Below are positions 21,371-31,316 of a stretch of 64,000 nucleotides of DNA, one piece after another. A program made the position numbers and the translations under genes. The stretch spans positions 14,612,143 to 14,676,142 of the forward strand of contig OY783195.1 of the NCBI GenBank assembly GCA_963678675.1, written 5' to 3'. The notes under the pieces were generated by a model. That model saw nothing but the letters and a program-made list of their open reading frames with translations, searched no databases and was not told the origin of the DNA. The stretch comes from Xiphydria camelus (Eukaryota; Arthropoda; Insecta; Hymenoptera; Xiphydriidae). Position 1 is the stretch's first letter, and each line of letters begins with the position of its first letter.

Positions 21371-22290
21371 TCAGGAAGATGTGAGTACAGGTGTATATGT
21401 CCTGTAGTAGAAGGTTTTCTGCTTACAGTGGTGCGCAGCTGGTATCGGCTTGACGTTCCTAATGTGTTGTCTAAAATCATCTAGGAAGGAGTGCGGATCC
21501 ACTAGAGGGTCTTCGTTCGTGAAGAACTCTCCAGGGATTCTTAGTGTTGTACCGTAGAGGTATTCGGCAGGTGACGCTCGCAGCTCTTCTTTGTAGCACG
21601 TCTTCAATCCTAACAGGACTGTTGATAGAACTTGCGTCCATTTCTCTGTAGGGTGGCGCTTTATTGCAGTTTTTAAGGTGCGGTGCCAGCGTTCGATCAT
21701 GCCATTTGCAGGAGCGTGAAAGACGGTGGTTCTGATTCGCTTTACGCCGACTATTTTTGACAACGCCGCAAACAGCGCGCTTTCAAGTTGCGTTCCCTGA
21801 TCGGTAGTAACAATTTTTGGCGCGCCGAATCGGGCAATCCAATGAGTGAAGAAGGCATTCGCTATAGTTGGTGCTGTGATGTCTTGGATTGAGATGGCTT
21901 CGGGCCACCTGGTGAAACGATCGACCATGGTGAGGGCGTATTTGAATCCCTGTGACTCTGGCAGTGGTCCTACCAGGTCGACGTGGACATGATCAAAACG
22001 TTGGTCGGGTTCCGTGAATTTCGCTGGCTGCACATGGACGTGGCGACCAATCTTCGATCGCTGGCAGGCGATGCAGTTCCTGGCCCAGAGCATTATATCC
22101 TTGTTTATCGACGGCCAGACGTACCGCTGGGCGATGATCTTCCCAGTTGCACGTCCGCTCGGATGTGAGAGATTGTGAAATGCTTCGAAGACTTTACGGC
22201 GAAGCTGTTGAGGCACGAATGGGCGTATGTCCGTCGTAGAGACGTCGCAGTAGATGGCCTGGTGGTCTGGACCGTGTGTGAGTTTCTGCA
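21371..22290 (-). pseudogene. Gypsy-1 integrase
   Basis: Open for 306 codons. Zinc H2C2 region with HPSGRATGKIIAQRYVW and CIACQRSKIGRH; catalytic residues in HVDLVGPLPE, TTDQGTQLES and NGMIERWHR. Downstream, [18 protein letters not shown] is typical of this gypsy lineage and is shared nearly word for word with gypsy-3. The frame overlaps the RNase H frame (22105-22782) in another phase, so the polyprotein is broken by a frameshift near 22200. The integrase core itself looks complete. Confidence 0.88.
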
Positions 22291-23934
22291 ATCGCAGAGA
22301 TGAGTTGCGTCATTGATGAGATCTTTGAGCTCGGGATCTTGTGATTGTGTTTGCGCCAGTCCGTCGAAATCGATGGTTGTAGGCATTTTGAAGGCGACGA
22401 TGCGTGAAAACGCGTCGGCGACTTCATTCGAAGGGCCTTCGATGTAGCGGATGTCTGTCGTGAACTCGCTGGTGAAGGAGAGTTGTCTCAGCTGTCGTGG
22501 TGACGCTTTGTCTGAGCGCTGCTGAAAGGCGTAAATGAGTGGTTTGTGATCTGTGAAAATCGCAAATTCTCTTCCTTCTACCCACTGCCTGAAGAACTTG
22601 ATGGCTTCGTAGATCGCTGTCAATTCACGATCATACGTGCTACAGCTGCGTTGTGCTCGCGAGAGTTTCTTCGAAAAGAACCCGAGAGGTTCCCAGTCAT
22701 TGTTGTTGACGCTTTGTTCCAGAGCGGCGCCAATTGCGGAACTCGACGCATCGGTGGTTAGACGGAGTTCGGCTGCCTGCACCGGATGGGCTATGATTGT
22801 AGCGTCGGCGAGTTGCTATTTGATGTTCTCGAAGGCTGCCTCTGAAGCAGGTGTCCCTGGGACGGGTCGCTTGTCGTTCTTCTTGGACTCCTTAAGCATC
22901 TTGTTCAATGGTGCTTGAACGGTGGCAGCGTTCCTGAGATGTTGGCGATAAAAGTTGATAGCGCCGATGAAACGTCTGAGCTCTACAATTATTGTTTGAG
23001 GTTTTGGAAACTCTTGCAGCGCTTTAATTCGCTTTGTGAGCGGCTGTGAGCCTCTAACTGACACTTGGTAGCCCAGGAACTGCACGCTTTCTTTCCCCAA
23101 TATGCATTTTTCAGTGTTTAAGCATAGGCCGAATTTTGCTAACCGCTGGAAGACGGTGTCGAGATGGCGTTCGTGTTCCTCTGGAGAAGCCGAGGCGATC
23201 AACAGGTCATCGATTTAGGCGAATACGAAATCCAAATCGCCAACAACTTCGTGAATAAATCTCTGGAAGGTTTGAGCTGAGTTTCGGAGCCCGAGTGGCA
23301 TGCTTGTGAATTCCAACAAACCAAACGGGGTAATCACTGCGGTCTTCTGAATGTCGTCTTCGGCTATGAGGATGTGGTAAAATGCCTTGCGCAGATCCAG
23401 CGTGCTGAAGATCGTCTTACCTGCCAAATTAGCGGTGAAATCCTGGAGAAGGGCCACTGGGTAGCGATCAGGGATCGTCTGCTTGTTAAGTCTCCTGAAA
23501 TCGCCACATAGCCTCCAGTCCCCAATCTTCTTTTTGGCCATATGGAGTGGACTGGCCCATGGGTTCGTGGAAGGCCTGGCTAGACCTAGTTCAACCATGG
23601 CTCTGAATTCCTCCTTGGCGGCCTCGAGTCGATCACGTCTAAGTGGCCTGACTCGCTCAGTGTACGGTGGTCCAGTAGTGTTGATGAAATGTTTGGTTGA
23701 GTGAACAGCTGTCGCGGTGTTTGATAGGCTTCCAAGAAGTGTCGGATATTTCTTGAGAATCGTCCAATATTTGCTGTTCTGATCGCTGATTGCGGTGATG
23801 GAGTTGATGGGTACTGGAGCCATCAAACCGGTGCTCGAAAGTCCGGTATCTCTGCTGGTGATTCGTCCATTCTTGAGGTCGACGATTAATCCGTGGTGGT
23901 GGATAAAGTCAGCGCCAATGATGGGATATGGCAC
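22291..23934 (-). pseudogene. Gypsy-1 reverse transcriptase and RNase H
   Basis: RT open parts at 23934-23215 (GDWRLCGDFRRLNKQTIPD, TLDLRKAFYHI, MPLGLRNSAQTFQRF) and 23202-22816 (LDTVFQRLAKFGLCLN, FLGYQVSVRGSQP). Between them the catalytic motif Y-I-D-D has a TAA stop exactly where the Tyr should be (23215-23217), giving stop-IDD. RNase H at 22782-22105 has LTTDASSSAIGAALEQ, STYDRELTAIYEAIKFF and FTDHKPLIYAF, after another stop near 22816. Even with readthrough this RT would lack its normal active-site codon. Confidence 0.9.
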
Positions 23935-23952
23935 ATAGGCTTTACAAAAGGT

Positions 23953-24255
23953 CTATCTTAGTGGCCAACGTAAACCGATATTGATCGTCAGCGTTTTTTC
24001 GCCGCACGTTTTTATTTTGGTGTTGTTGGCGGCATATAAGGTGAGTGTTCCTTGTCTTGCCTTATCCTTGAGTGTGGCCGGGATGGCCGATAAATCCGCG
24101 CCGGTGTCGACCAAAAACTTGTAGTTGGAATATGTGCCGAGGATGAAAAGTCGGCGAGGAGCGTCTTGGCCACCGCTAGTCGCCGATTCTAGTGGCGGGT
24201 GCTCGCGTTTCCCTGGTTCTGGATGGGGATGGGGTACGAGCAGGATATTGTACAC
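23953..24255 (-). pseudogene. Gypsy-1 protease
   Basis: Reads NYKFLVDTGADLSAIP, a normal D-T-G-A retropepsin active site, followed by LYAANNTKIKTCGEKTLTIN. It ends with a stop near 23953, just before the IIGADF block of the next frame. So the protease keeps its active site but not its link to RT. Confidence 0.85.
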
Positions 24256-24284
24256 TTCGTTGCGTTATCACCAAAGCGTCTGTT

Positions 24285-25100
24285 TTAGTAACAAACATCA
24301 TCGTTAGTTTGCTGATTGCTAGCAAATGTACGCGTCGAACCGCTCTGTGATCGTCCGCGCTTGCTGCGGGAATAGCTGCGTGAACGACACTGTTCTACTG
24401 AACGGTCAACCTCGTCTAGTTTAGCGGCTAGGTCTTCCATTATAGCGCTTAGATTTTCCTGATTTGCACTAAGATTGCCTAGTTGGGCACTCAGGGCGTC
24501 GACCTTCCGAGCAATGTCGCCGTTGTCCCTCGATGATATTGGTATCACTTGGTTGTTGTCCCTCGTTGATATTGGCATTGCTTGGTTGTTGACCCTCTTG
24601 TCGATATTGGCATCGCTTGATTGTTGTCCGTGCTTACTGTTATTTCTGCGATGCGGTCGGCAAGGCGCGCCAAGGCCTCTAACGCGAGGCTGTCGGTGGC
24701 GGTGAGTGCCACTTGGATGTGAGCTGGCAAGCGGTCCATTAATAGCGTCTTAATTACAACGTTGTCCAACAAATTACCTCCGAGGCGGTTGATTTCCGTT
24801 AGTAGTTCTGAGGGGCGCTTACAGCCGTGCTCAAGCCCCGAGACGAGCGTCCTTATGCGCTTCTCTTGAGAGAGCGAATAGTGATCGAGTAAGGCCTCCT
24901 TGATTTGGTGATATTTATTGTAGGCCGGAGGGTTTGTGACGAGGTGCTCCACGACCGATAAAACGTCTTGGCTGAGTCGATTGATAACTGCGTGGTACTT
25001 GGCGCTGTCTGATGTAGTGCGCCGGGCAACGAATTGAGACTCGATGGCGGAGAACCATAGATCAACTTTCTTGTCCCGGAATGGTGGTAGTTCTCCCCTT
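24285..25100 (-). pseudogene. Gypsy-1 gag
   Basis: Three overlapping open pieces in different frames (25065-24853, 24952-24545, 24578-24285). The middle piece holds EALLDHYSLSQEKRIRTLV and LAHIQVAL-type helices matching the gag of gypsy-3 (DUF7041-type). The last part is Ser/Arg-rich (SRSYSRSKRGRSQSGSTR). The stretch 24530-24620 contains a short repeat of a TTGATATTGGCATTG-like word, which has scrambled the frame. Structural protein, non-functional here. Confidence 0.8.
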
Positions 25101-25302
25101 TTAGTCGAGCATACTTTATCCGTTTGATGCGCGACTAGTCATGGATCCGTGGATTCCCGGCTTCCTGACGACGTTGTGCATCGGCTTCCTCGGCGTCTCG
25201 TGGAGGAGTTGGCGAACGGTTCACCGGCATGGCGTATCGGCGTTCCATTTTTCGTACGGACTACGGGCGCACGCATTTACTTACACTGGCTTTTAATTTC
25301 CG

Positions 25303-25320
25303 ATCACGTCGGGGTCACCA
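25303..25320 (-). promoter_or_regulatory. Gypsy-1 primer-binding site, tRNA-Trp
   Basis: Reverse strand TGGTGACCCCGACGTGAT, the exact 18-base complement of the 3' end of animal tRNA-Trp with CCA. The same site is used by gypsy-3 (41346) and by the TRIM (49363). Confidence 0.88.
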
Positions 25321-25326
25321 ATCTTA

Positions 25327-25468
25327 TGTAGGGACTATGCCACATAAGGAATGCAAAGCAATGGATCGGGAAATAAGCTTCGTTTATTGAACAAAGGCAT
25401 ACACGCGGTCGCGTCGCGAGAGAGACTATTGCCGACTGTGTAGTCTCGTGACTAGACTTTTTCTCCGG
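25327..25468 (-). repeat. Gypsy-1 5' LTR
   Basis: About 142 bp, a near copy of 20883-21025, directly next to remaining copia-2 LTR sequence. Confidence 0.75.
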
Positions 25469-25540
25469 TTCTAATAAATTCATCACGTTATTGCTCGTAC
25501 GTCTCGTGTGGAAATCATTTGCGGCTACCTGAATCTAACA
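25469..25540 (+). repeat. Copia-2 3' LTR, last part
   Basis: GGTTCTAATAAATTCATCAC to TCTAACA, matching the last 75 bp or so of the 5' LTR at 16738-16812. Followed by the AGTAA duplication. Confidence 0.88.
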
Positions 25541-25655
25541 AGTAACTAAACCCGTTAGTTATTATGAGACTCATAATTAATTTGTATTAATTTAAAACTC
25601 TCAAAACTAAGCTGGTTCAACTGTCAACAGACCGGTGACCATAGACCTAGGGACT

Positions 25656-25768
25656 CGGAATCTGTCGCTGGAGACTTTTTTAAATGTTACTTTTAAACGT
25701 ACTAACTAATGATTAATCAATCCTAATGCTTCCATTAACGAGGGTAAACGCCACCGTAGCTAATGAGG
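25656..25768 (+). repeat. Dispersed repeat, copy right of copia-2
   Basis: Direct partner of 16036-16150. Confidence 0.7.
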
Positions 25769-25899
25769 GCATGAGAATTGTTTATTGGTCAGTATGTTTA
25801 AAAATGACATTTCACCATCCCCCTAGAGTTGCGTGGAATGTCCACGAGACCGCGCGCGCGTCGGTGATTTGAGGTACTTGGCTAGCGTACAGGGTGTTT

Positions 25900-26206
25900 T
25901 CCTAGGTTGTGGTCATAGGACGATACGGTACATAGCGGTTTGTAGACTCTAGGTTGTACGGTATTCGGAGACGCAAGGACGCCGTACGATTGGCTCTGCT
26001 ATCGTCGGCAGACGGCAATCGTCACGAGAGAAGTTCCCTAGGACGTAGCATCTAGCAAACGAGAAAGTATGGCGGTTGACACGTACTTATGTACGTTTGT
26101 TTACAAAGTGGAATTTTTCGGAGTAATTCTGTTTTTTGGAAATAAAACGTGGTTTTGAAAGTTAATAAAATATTTCTATTCGCAAAACGATTTCCCTCGC
26201 GTTTAT
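25900..26206 (-). repeat. Long inverted arm, left (partner at 51056-51356)
   Basis: About 300 bp, reverse complement of 51056-51356 with few mismatches: shared blocks include GTAGACTCTAGG, CGGAGACGCAAGGACGCCG and GCAGACGGCAATCGTCACGA. The arms face each other across 25 kb. Non-coding. May be the ends of a large foldback or DNA element, or two independent copies of one repeat. Confidence 0.85.
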
Positions 26207-26504
26207 TTCTAGCTCATGAGTTAGAAATAAATGAAACATAAAATATTATTGATACAGAAAAGGAATGTAGTGCAGGTATTTATTTACCAGTACGACTCAC
26301 ATTACCATCCGCTAACCAACGATATTGAATATTTCAGCAAGTATCAATAACTAGGACCATGGTGAATGACTTTGTGTTTCACAAATGTACCTGCGATCAG
26401 CAACCTGATCGGGTGCTTTGTAAGAGCCTGGGTTGAAGCCTCCCGCAGTAGTGTCGGATTGCTCCCGACTGAAATCCTCTCTCGTTTCACTCTATGTCAT
26501 TCAA

Positions 26505-26659
26505 CAACGAGCATCAATTCCCCCGGTGGACACGAAAAGCTGAAACATCAGGAAGACCGTGAGAGGTTAATACAATTATGCAAAGCGATACCATGAATGT
26601 AAGCAAATCCTTTTCATATCCTGATATTTTGTGGAAAACTCACCGCTGCTTCATCTTTA
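26505..26659 (+). repeat. Left half of a repeat unit interrupted by gypsy-2
   Basis: AACGAGCATCAATTC to CGCTGCTTCATCTTTA. The same unit is found uninterrupted at 50548-50750, where CATCTTTA is followed by AAGGAGGCGTTCAAAATG. Here the LTR of gypsy-2 begins right after CATCTTTA. Confidence 0.85.
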
Positions 26660-27571
26660 TGTTACGTCCCAATAGCAACTCAATTTAATATTTTCTCAGG
26701 TGCACCTATTCGAACTAACTTATTACCCACCAATCTATTTTTTTCACACTATACAGCTTAGTCTGGCAGGAACAGCGACTCTATTGTCTAGCGTTAACAG
26801 CTCATTCATTTCGTTCTCACCACGGTCCAGCCTAAACAGCGAGTGTGAATAACTACGGATGTTTAGTCTACTACTCTGAATCGAACGCACTCGCTAGGAA
26901 GGTCCGGCCGTGGGAAAGGCAGAGCTCTGCGAACGCCACAAAGACCCCACTATATTCCAACTGCAACCAATCTCATCCCTCTAATCACAATTTTCGATCA
27001 GGCCAACCAGTTAGAATTCATCTATCCCTCCTCTATCTAAAAACTCCTCTATTCTCGAAGCAGACTCTGGCACAACGTTCTCTTCACTTCACATTTAACC
27101 CTCTTCGAAGTCAAGTCTCCCTGACTTACCGCACCGGGTACATACACTAAGTTATCCAGCGAGCTCAATTTTTCAACTTAATACCGTATGTCCGTCTCTG
27201 TACTGGCCAGTTTGAAAGTTACCTTCGGATAGGCTTGGTCGGTAATCGAGACATTTATACCGTAATTATAATTATTTTCGTAATTTCCATTATTCACAAA
27301 TTCACAATTTCGTGGTTAGACGCCTCGATCTCCCGAATTGACATCAACTCTAACTGCCGACTCGACTTCTACCGTATTAAATGACTCGAATACCGACCAA
27401 GTCTATCCGAAGGTAACTTTCAAACTGGCCAGTACAGAGACGGACATACGGTATATCGACAACCTCTTACACTTAATAATACCTAAAATAAAGCAATAGT
27501 TATTTCACCCACGCATAGTGGTGGCTGTTTAACCCGACAAAATCCTAAAATCATGTCCCTAGGACGTAACA
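26660..27571 (+). repeat. Gypsy-2 5' LTR with MITE inside
   Basis: Ends TGTTACGTCC and GGACGTAACA are inverted copies of each other. 912 bp in total, about 640 bp without the palindromic MITE at 27182-27453. AATAAA near 27490. TTTA lies to its left (26656-26659). Confidence 0.85.
27182..27453. mobile_element. Palindromic MITE, family B, in gypsy-2 LTR
   Basis: Arms of about 60 bp beginning CCGTATGTCCGTCTCTGTAC, inverted at 27391-27451, TA on both sides. The first 11 bases CCGTATGTCCG equal those of family A, but the rest differs, so the two families share only their tips. Loop of about 150 bp is non-coding. Confidence 0.88.
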
Positions 27572-27590
27572 ACTAAATCAGAATTACAAT

Positions 27591-27608
27591 TGGTGGCAGC
27601 GGTGGGAT
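27591..27608 (+). promoter_or_regulatory. Gypsy-2 primer-binding site, tRNA-Leu
   Basis: TGGTGGCAGCGGTGGGAT, the complement of the 3' end of common tRNA-Leu plus CCA. It begins 19 bases after the LTR end, an unusually long gap. Confidence 0.8.
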
Positions 27609-27849
27609 AAAACAGCCGAAGTAACTAAAGAACATTTAAATCACCCGGTGCGGATAAGTTAGCGAAAAAGAGGTAAATTTAAAATAAGACAAATAAAACT
27701 GGAACATTCGTAAAAGTCTAAACGAAATCATCAACTGGCCGATCTATAATATCGATCCACACGAGGAAATCTGCAACATCGGATCACCAGTCAACATCCT
27801 TATCGGATCGTCGCAGTCTTCGCGGAGATCATCACGTTCATCAATCATG

Positions 27850-27960
27850 GGACCTGTATCATCAGCCGTCGTCAAATAAACCTGCACCATCGGTCGTCGT
27901 CAACTGAATCTGCATCATCGGCCGTCGTCAACCAGGAACTGCGTCAACCATCGGCTAGAA
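27850..27960 (+). repeat. Leader repeat, about 28-30 bp unit
   Basis: Three imperfect units of CATCGGCCGTCGTCAA-like sequence in the gypsy-2 leader ahead of gag. Confidence 0.6.
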
Positions 27961-28043
27961 TTCTACATTATCGGGGAAGCTGCTAACATCACCAATATCG
28001 AAGACAGCGTTCTATAAGCGAATTTTTTGCGTGGTAATTAACC

Positions 28044-29129
28044 ATGGCACAAAGTAACGATAGAATGGATTTAGACGCGACTCAACCGCCTAGTGTAAGT
28101 CTCAATCAAAATCCTCCTCAGTTAAATTTATCCGCTAGCAATCGTAACAAAGAAGCTTGGGAAGTAATTAAAGCCGTGCGCGAAATCGATGGCACTAATA
28201 AAACCGAATTAAAAGGATACTTATGGTCGTGCAGTTTAGCCAAAGAATACGTAGCTCATTGCGGAGAAACTGCTATATCGTACAAATTTTGATAGGTAAA
28301 TTAAGAGGAGAGGCCGCAGCACAAGTAGACTACGCGAGAGTCCGAACAATAGACGCATTGATCAGCTTATTATCAGCGCATTTTTCGGAAAAGAAATCGA
28401 TCAGCAAATATTTTTCCGAATTCTCTCAATTTAAACAGCGAAAAGATGAAGGAGTAGTGCAATTTAACTTTAGAATCAGCCGACATCTCGAGGACCTACT
28501 CGAAGCTATCGATCGAGAAAACTCTACTGCCGATCAAAAAGAACGACGAAAAATTTCAGCAGAGTGTGTTGCGACCGAAACCTTTCTTTTTGGAATTTAT
28601 AAAGTTTATAAACCTTTTATGTGCCGAAAGGACCTTTCGATAGCCTCAGAAGCGCTGCTTTGGCTGCCGAGCAAGTAGAGGTCGATCATTTATCGGAACA
28701 GGAACAGAGAGACTGTTTTACCGCACAGACTTCTTACAATTCGCGGCCAAATACGAACTATCAAAATCCTAACTCACAGAAATCTCGTTCAATCAACCCA
28801 AATCAAAATCTAGGCAATATAGGACTTGTATCTTTTGCAAAAAACAAGGGCATGATGCCAATCACTGCTATCAGCTTCTTAACGATCAGACACAAGGTCG
28901 AAATCAGACTCAAGTTCAACCTAATCAAATCACCATTGAGTGCAATTATTGCAAGAAAAAGGGGCATTTAATTAAAGATTGCAGAAAACGCGCTTACAAT
29001 AACTTAAAACGTCAAACACCGCCTCAACAACAACAACAAAAACAACAACAACAACAATCCGCCCAGTCGGGAAACGCGCAAACGTCCTCGCCGCAGGTAG
29101 AAGCGACGAGAAACGTCCAAATTCTATAA
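28044..29129 (+). pseudogene. Gypsy-2 gag
   Basis: Start codon at 28044 (context ACCATGG). Frames: 28044-28292 (AWEVIKAVREIDGTNKTELK, capsid N-terminus), 28223-28678 (GKLRGEAAAQVDYARV, FRISRHLEDLLE), 28621-about 29000. Two CCHC knuckles: CIFCKKQGHDANHC near 28840 and CNYCKKKGHLIKDC near 28940, each with all ligands. A Gln-rich CAA run follows at 29020-29060. Two small frameshifts (near 28260 and 28640) break it. Gag packages the RNA. The intact knuckles are notable given the breaks upstream. Confidence 0.85.
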
Positions 29130-29209
29130 TTCAAAAGAAATCCGAAATCCTCATTCAATCAGCAGATTGTAAGCTTAGTTCGAACTCGTCAAATTACAAA
29201 TCTCCCACT

Positions 29210-30250
29210 GTGTTTCTTCCTTCAGAAGAAATAGTAGGTCGAAATTCCGAATTTTTAGTAGACTCAGGGTCACAATTGAATCTTATCAAAATTCATAAAA
29301 TTGCAAATCCTGAAATGATTGATGAAACAATCATCTACGAATTAAATGGAGTGTCCGAAATCGATCGACCGCGAACGCTAGGGAGGATAGGAATTATCTT
29401 AAATAATTACCGAATTAATTTCCATGTAATCCCTGATGACTTCCCTCTCGAACAAGACGCAATAATAGGTGCGGAACTATTACATATCCAACGTAGACGC
29501 GTTGACTTCGAAAATCAATCGGTAACTTTAAATCGAGTTTCTTATCCTTTCGCGAATAAAGAAAGTTTCCTACTCCCGGCTAGACAAAAAACTCTAATGT
29601 TCGTTAGATTAGAAAATGGATCTTCTAATGAAGGTTACCTACCGCGAATAAAAACTCAAGAAGGGATTTTTATGGGCGAAGCTGTCGTAAAAAATACTTT
29701 TGGGAAAGCGTACTTGTATGCCATTAACGCACTAGACGAGGATGTAACAGTGGAAGTACCCGTCGTGCCTCTGTACCCTTTCGACATGAGCAGTGACGAG
29801 GAAAATAATCTGCAAGATAGTGAGGCTCTAGAACATAGTACCGGTCGTGTTGATAGAGTCCTCCAATTACTGCGTTTAGACCACGTAAATATGGAAGAGT
29901 GTAAAGCGATTACTGATCTCGTAGAGGAGTACGTTGACCTCTTCCATATTTCCGGCGAAGCGCTACGCGCGACAAACGCATTAACTCATAGAATTCGACT
30001 AACAACAGAACAGCCCATCAATACTAGACAATACAGGTACCCTTCCTTTCAAAAGCAAGAAATAGAGAAACAGGTTAGTGAACTATTAAAAATGAATATC
30101 ATAGAACCATCAAATTCACCGTATAACTCACCATTATGGATTGTCCCCAAAAAACCCGACTCGAAAGGTAATAAACGCTGGCGACTAGTAATCGACTTTC
30201 GAAAGCTAAACGAGAAGACAATAGGAGATGCATATCCTCTTTGCCACTAA
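29210..30250 (+). pseudogene. Gypsy-2 protease and RT N-terminus
   Basis: Open for 346 codons. Protease site EFLVDSGSQLNLIK (D-S-G) near 29250 and IGAELLH near 29470. RT begins about 29990 with HRIRLTTEQPINTRQYRYP and continues through WRLVIDFRKLNEKTIGDAYP, where a one-base slip at about 30240 gives an early stop. The protease half looks sound. Confidence 0.87.
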
Positions 30251-30789
30251 TATCAGACATCTTAGATCAGCTGGGTGGAGCTAAGTATTTTTCAATTTTC
30301 GATTTGGCCTCGGGTTTTCATCAAATTCAAATGGATGCAGAAGATAAACATAAAACAGCTTCCACTACGCCTCATGGTCACTACGAGTTTAATAGAATGC
30401 CTTTTGGTTTAAAGAACGCCCCTGCGACTTTTCAACGATTAATGGATTTAGTTTTGGTCGGATTACAAGGTAACGATCTTTTCGTCTACTTAGACGACAT
30501 AGTAATTTATGCGCGATCACTTGAAGAACATAATATCAAATTCAAAAAACTTGCCGAAAGATTAAGAAAAGCCAATTTAACTCTTCAAACCGACAAATGT
30601 GAATTTTTAAGAACGGAAGTGAGATACCTTGGGCATATCATCTCAGCGGAAGGCGTTAAACCAGACTCAAGCAAAATAAAGGCTGTAAAATCTTTTCCAG
30701 TTCCAAAAAAAGCAAAAAAACGTAAAAGAATTTTTAGGTTTAGCAGGCTATTATCGAAAATTCATAAAAGACTTCGCAAAAATTGCTAA
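30241..30789 (+). pseudogene. Gypsy-2 reverse transcriptase core
   Basis: IFDLASGFHQIQMD, FGLKNAPATFQRLMD and FVYLDDIVIYA (intact catalytic YLDD near 30485), then FLRTEVRYLGHIISAEGVKP. A frameshift in a run of A at about 30710 ends the frame. The core motifs of RT are all present. Confidence 0.9.
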
Positions 30790-31316
30790 ACCATTATCCG
30801 ATTTGACTAGCAAAAATTCAGAATTCAAATGGGAACCCAAACACCAAATCGCATTCGAAATTCTCCGAGACAAATTGTGCAAAAAACGCTCCAATTTTAC
30901 AATACCCAGACTTTTCAAAAGAATTTATAGTCACTACCGATGCATCAGGATTCGCCGTAGGAGCAATCCTTTCGCAAGGTGAAATAGGAGAAGATCTCCC
31001 AGTTTCATATGCGTCTAGAGTTTTAAATAAGCATGAATGTAATTACTCTACCACAGAAAAGGAAATGCTCGTTACAATATTTGCAATCAAAACTTTCAGG
31101 CCGTATCTCTATGGTAGACAGTTCACACTGATTACCGATCACAGACCGCTAATATGGGTAAATTCTATGAATGACCCGACATCGCGTGTAATGAGATGGA
31201 GAGAACGCTTGAAAGAATTTGACTTTAAAATCCAGTATAAAGCAGGTAAGATAAATACCAAAACGCCGATGCTCTGTCAAGGAATCCTGTACCATCAGCG
31301 AACATTTATCCTATAA
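30790..31316 (+). pseudogene. Gypsy-2 RNase H
   Basis: Continues after a second frameshift near 30890: TTDASGFAVGAILSQG, STTEKEMLVTIFAIKTFRPY, LITDHRPLIWV. A further slip near 31260 breaks the NADALSR-type end (here NTKTPMLCQ). Removes RNA from the RNA-DNA hybrid in the family. Confidence 0.87.

Larger units (their letters stand above)
20883..25468 (-). mobile_element. Gypsy-1: gypsy LTR retrotransposon nested in copia-2 3' LTR
   Basis: Two copies of a roughly 140-bp LTR (20883-about 21025 and 25327-about 25468) share TGTRGGGACTATGCCACATAAG and the stretch to CTTCTCCG. Internal order on the reverse strand is gag, protease, RT, RNase H, integrase, the gypsy order. The primer site is tRNA-Trp type at 25303-25320. 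Around the insertion about 140 bp of the copia LTR (its positions 16593-16735) is missing, so the insertion or a later event deleted target DNA, and I could not confirm a clean target duplication. Internal stops make it inactive. Confidence 0.88.
16562..25540 (+). mobile_element. Copia-2: Ty1/copia retrotransposon with nested insertions
   Basis: The 5' LTR starts TGTTGGAGTAATTTG at 16562 and the 3' LTR ends TCTAACA at 25540. AGTAA lies on both sides (16557-16561 and 25541-25545), a perfect 5-bp duplication proving one insertion despite 9 kb between ends. Inside are a 731-bp MITE in integrase (18517-19247), a deletion between integrase and RT (junction near 19515), and gypsy-1 within the 3' LTR. 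Same family as copia-1. Confidence 0.93.
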
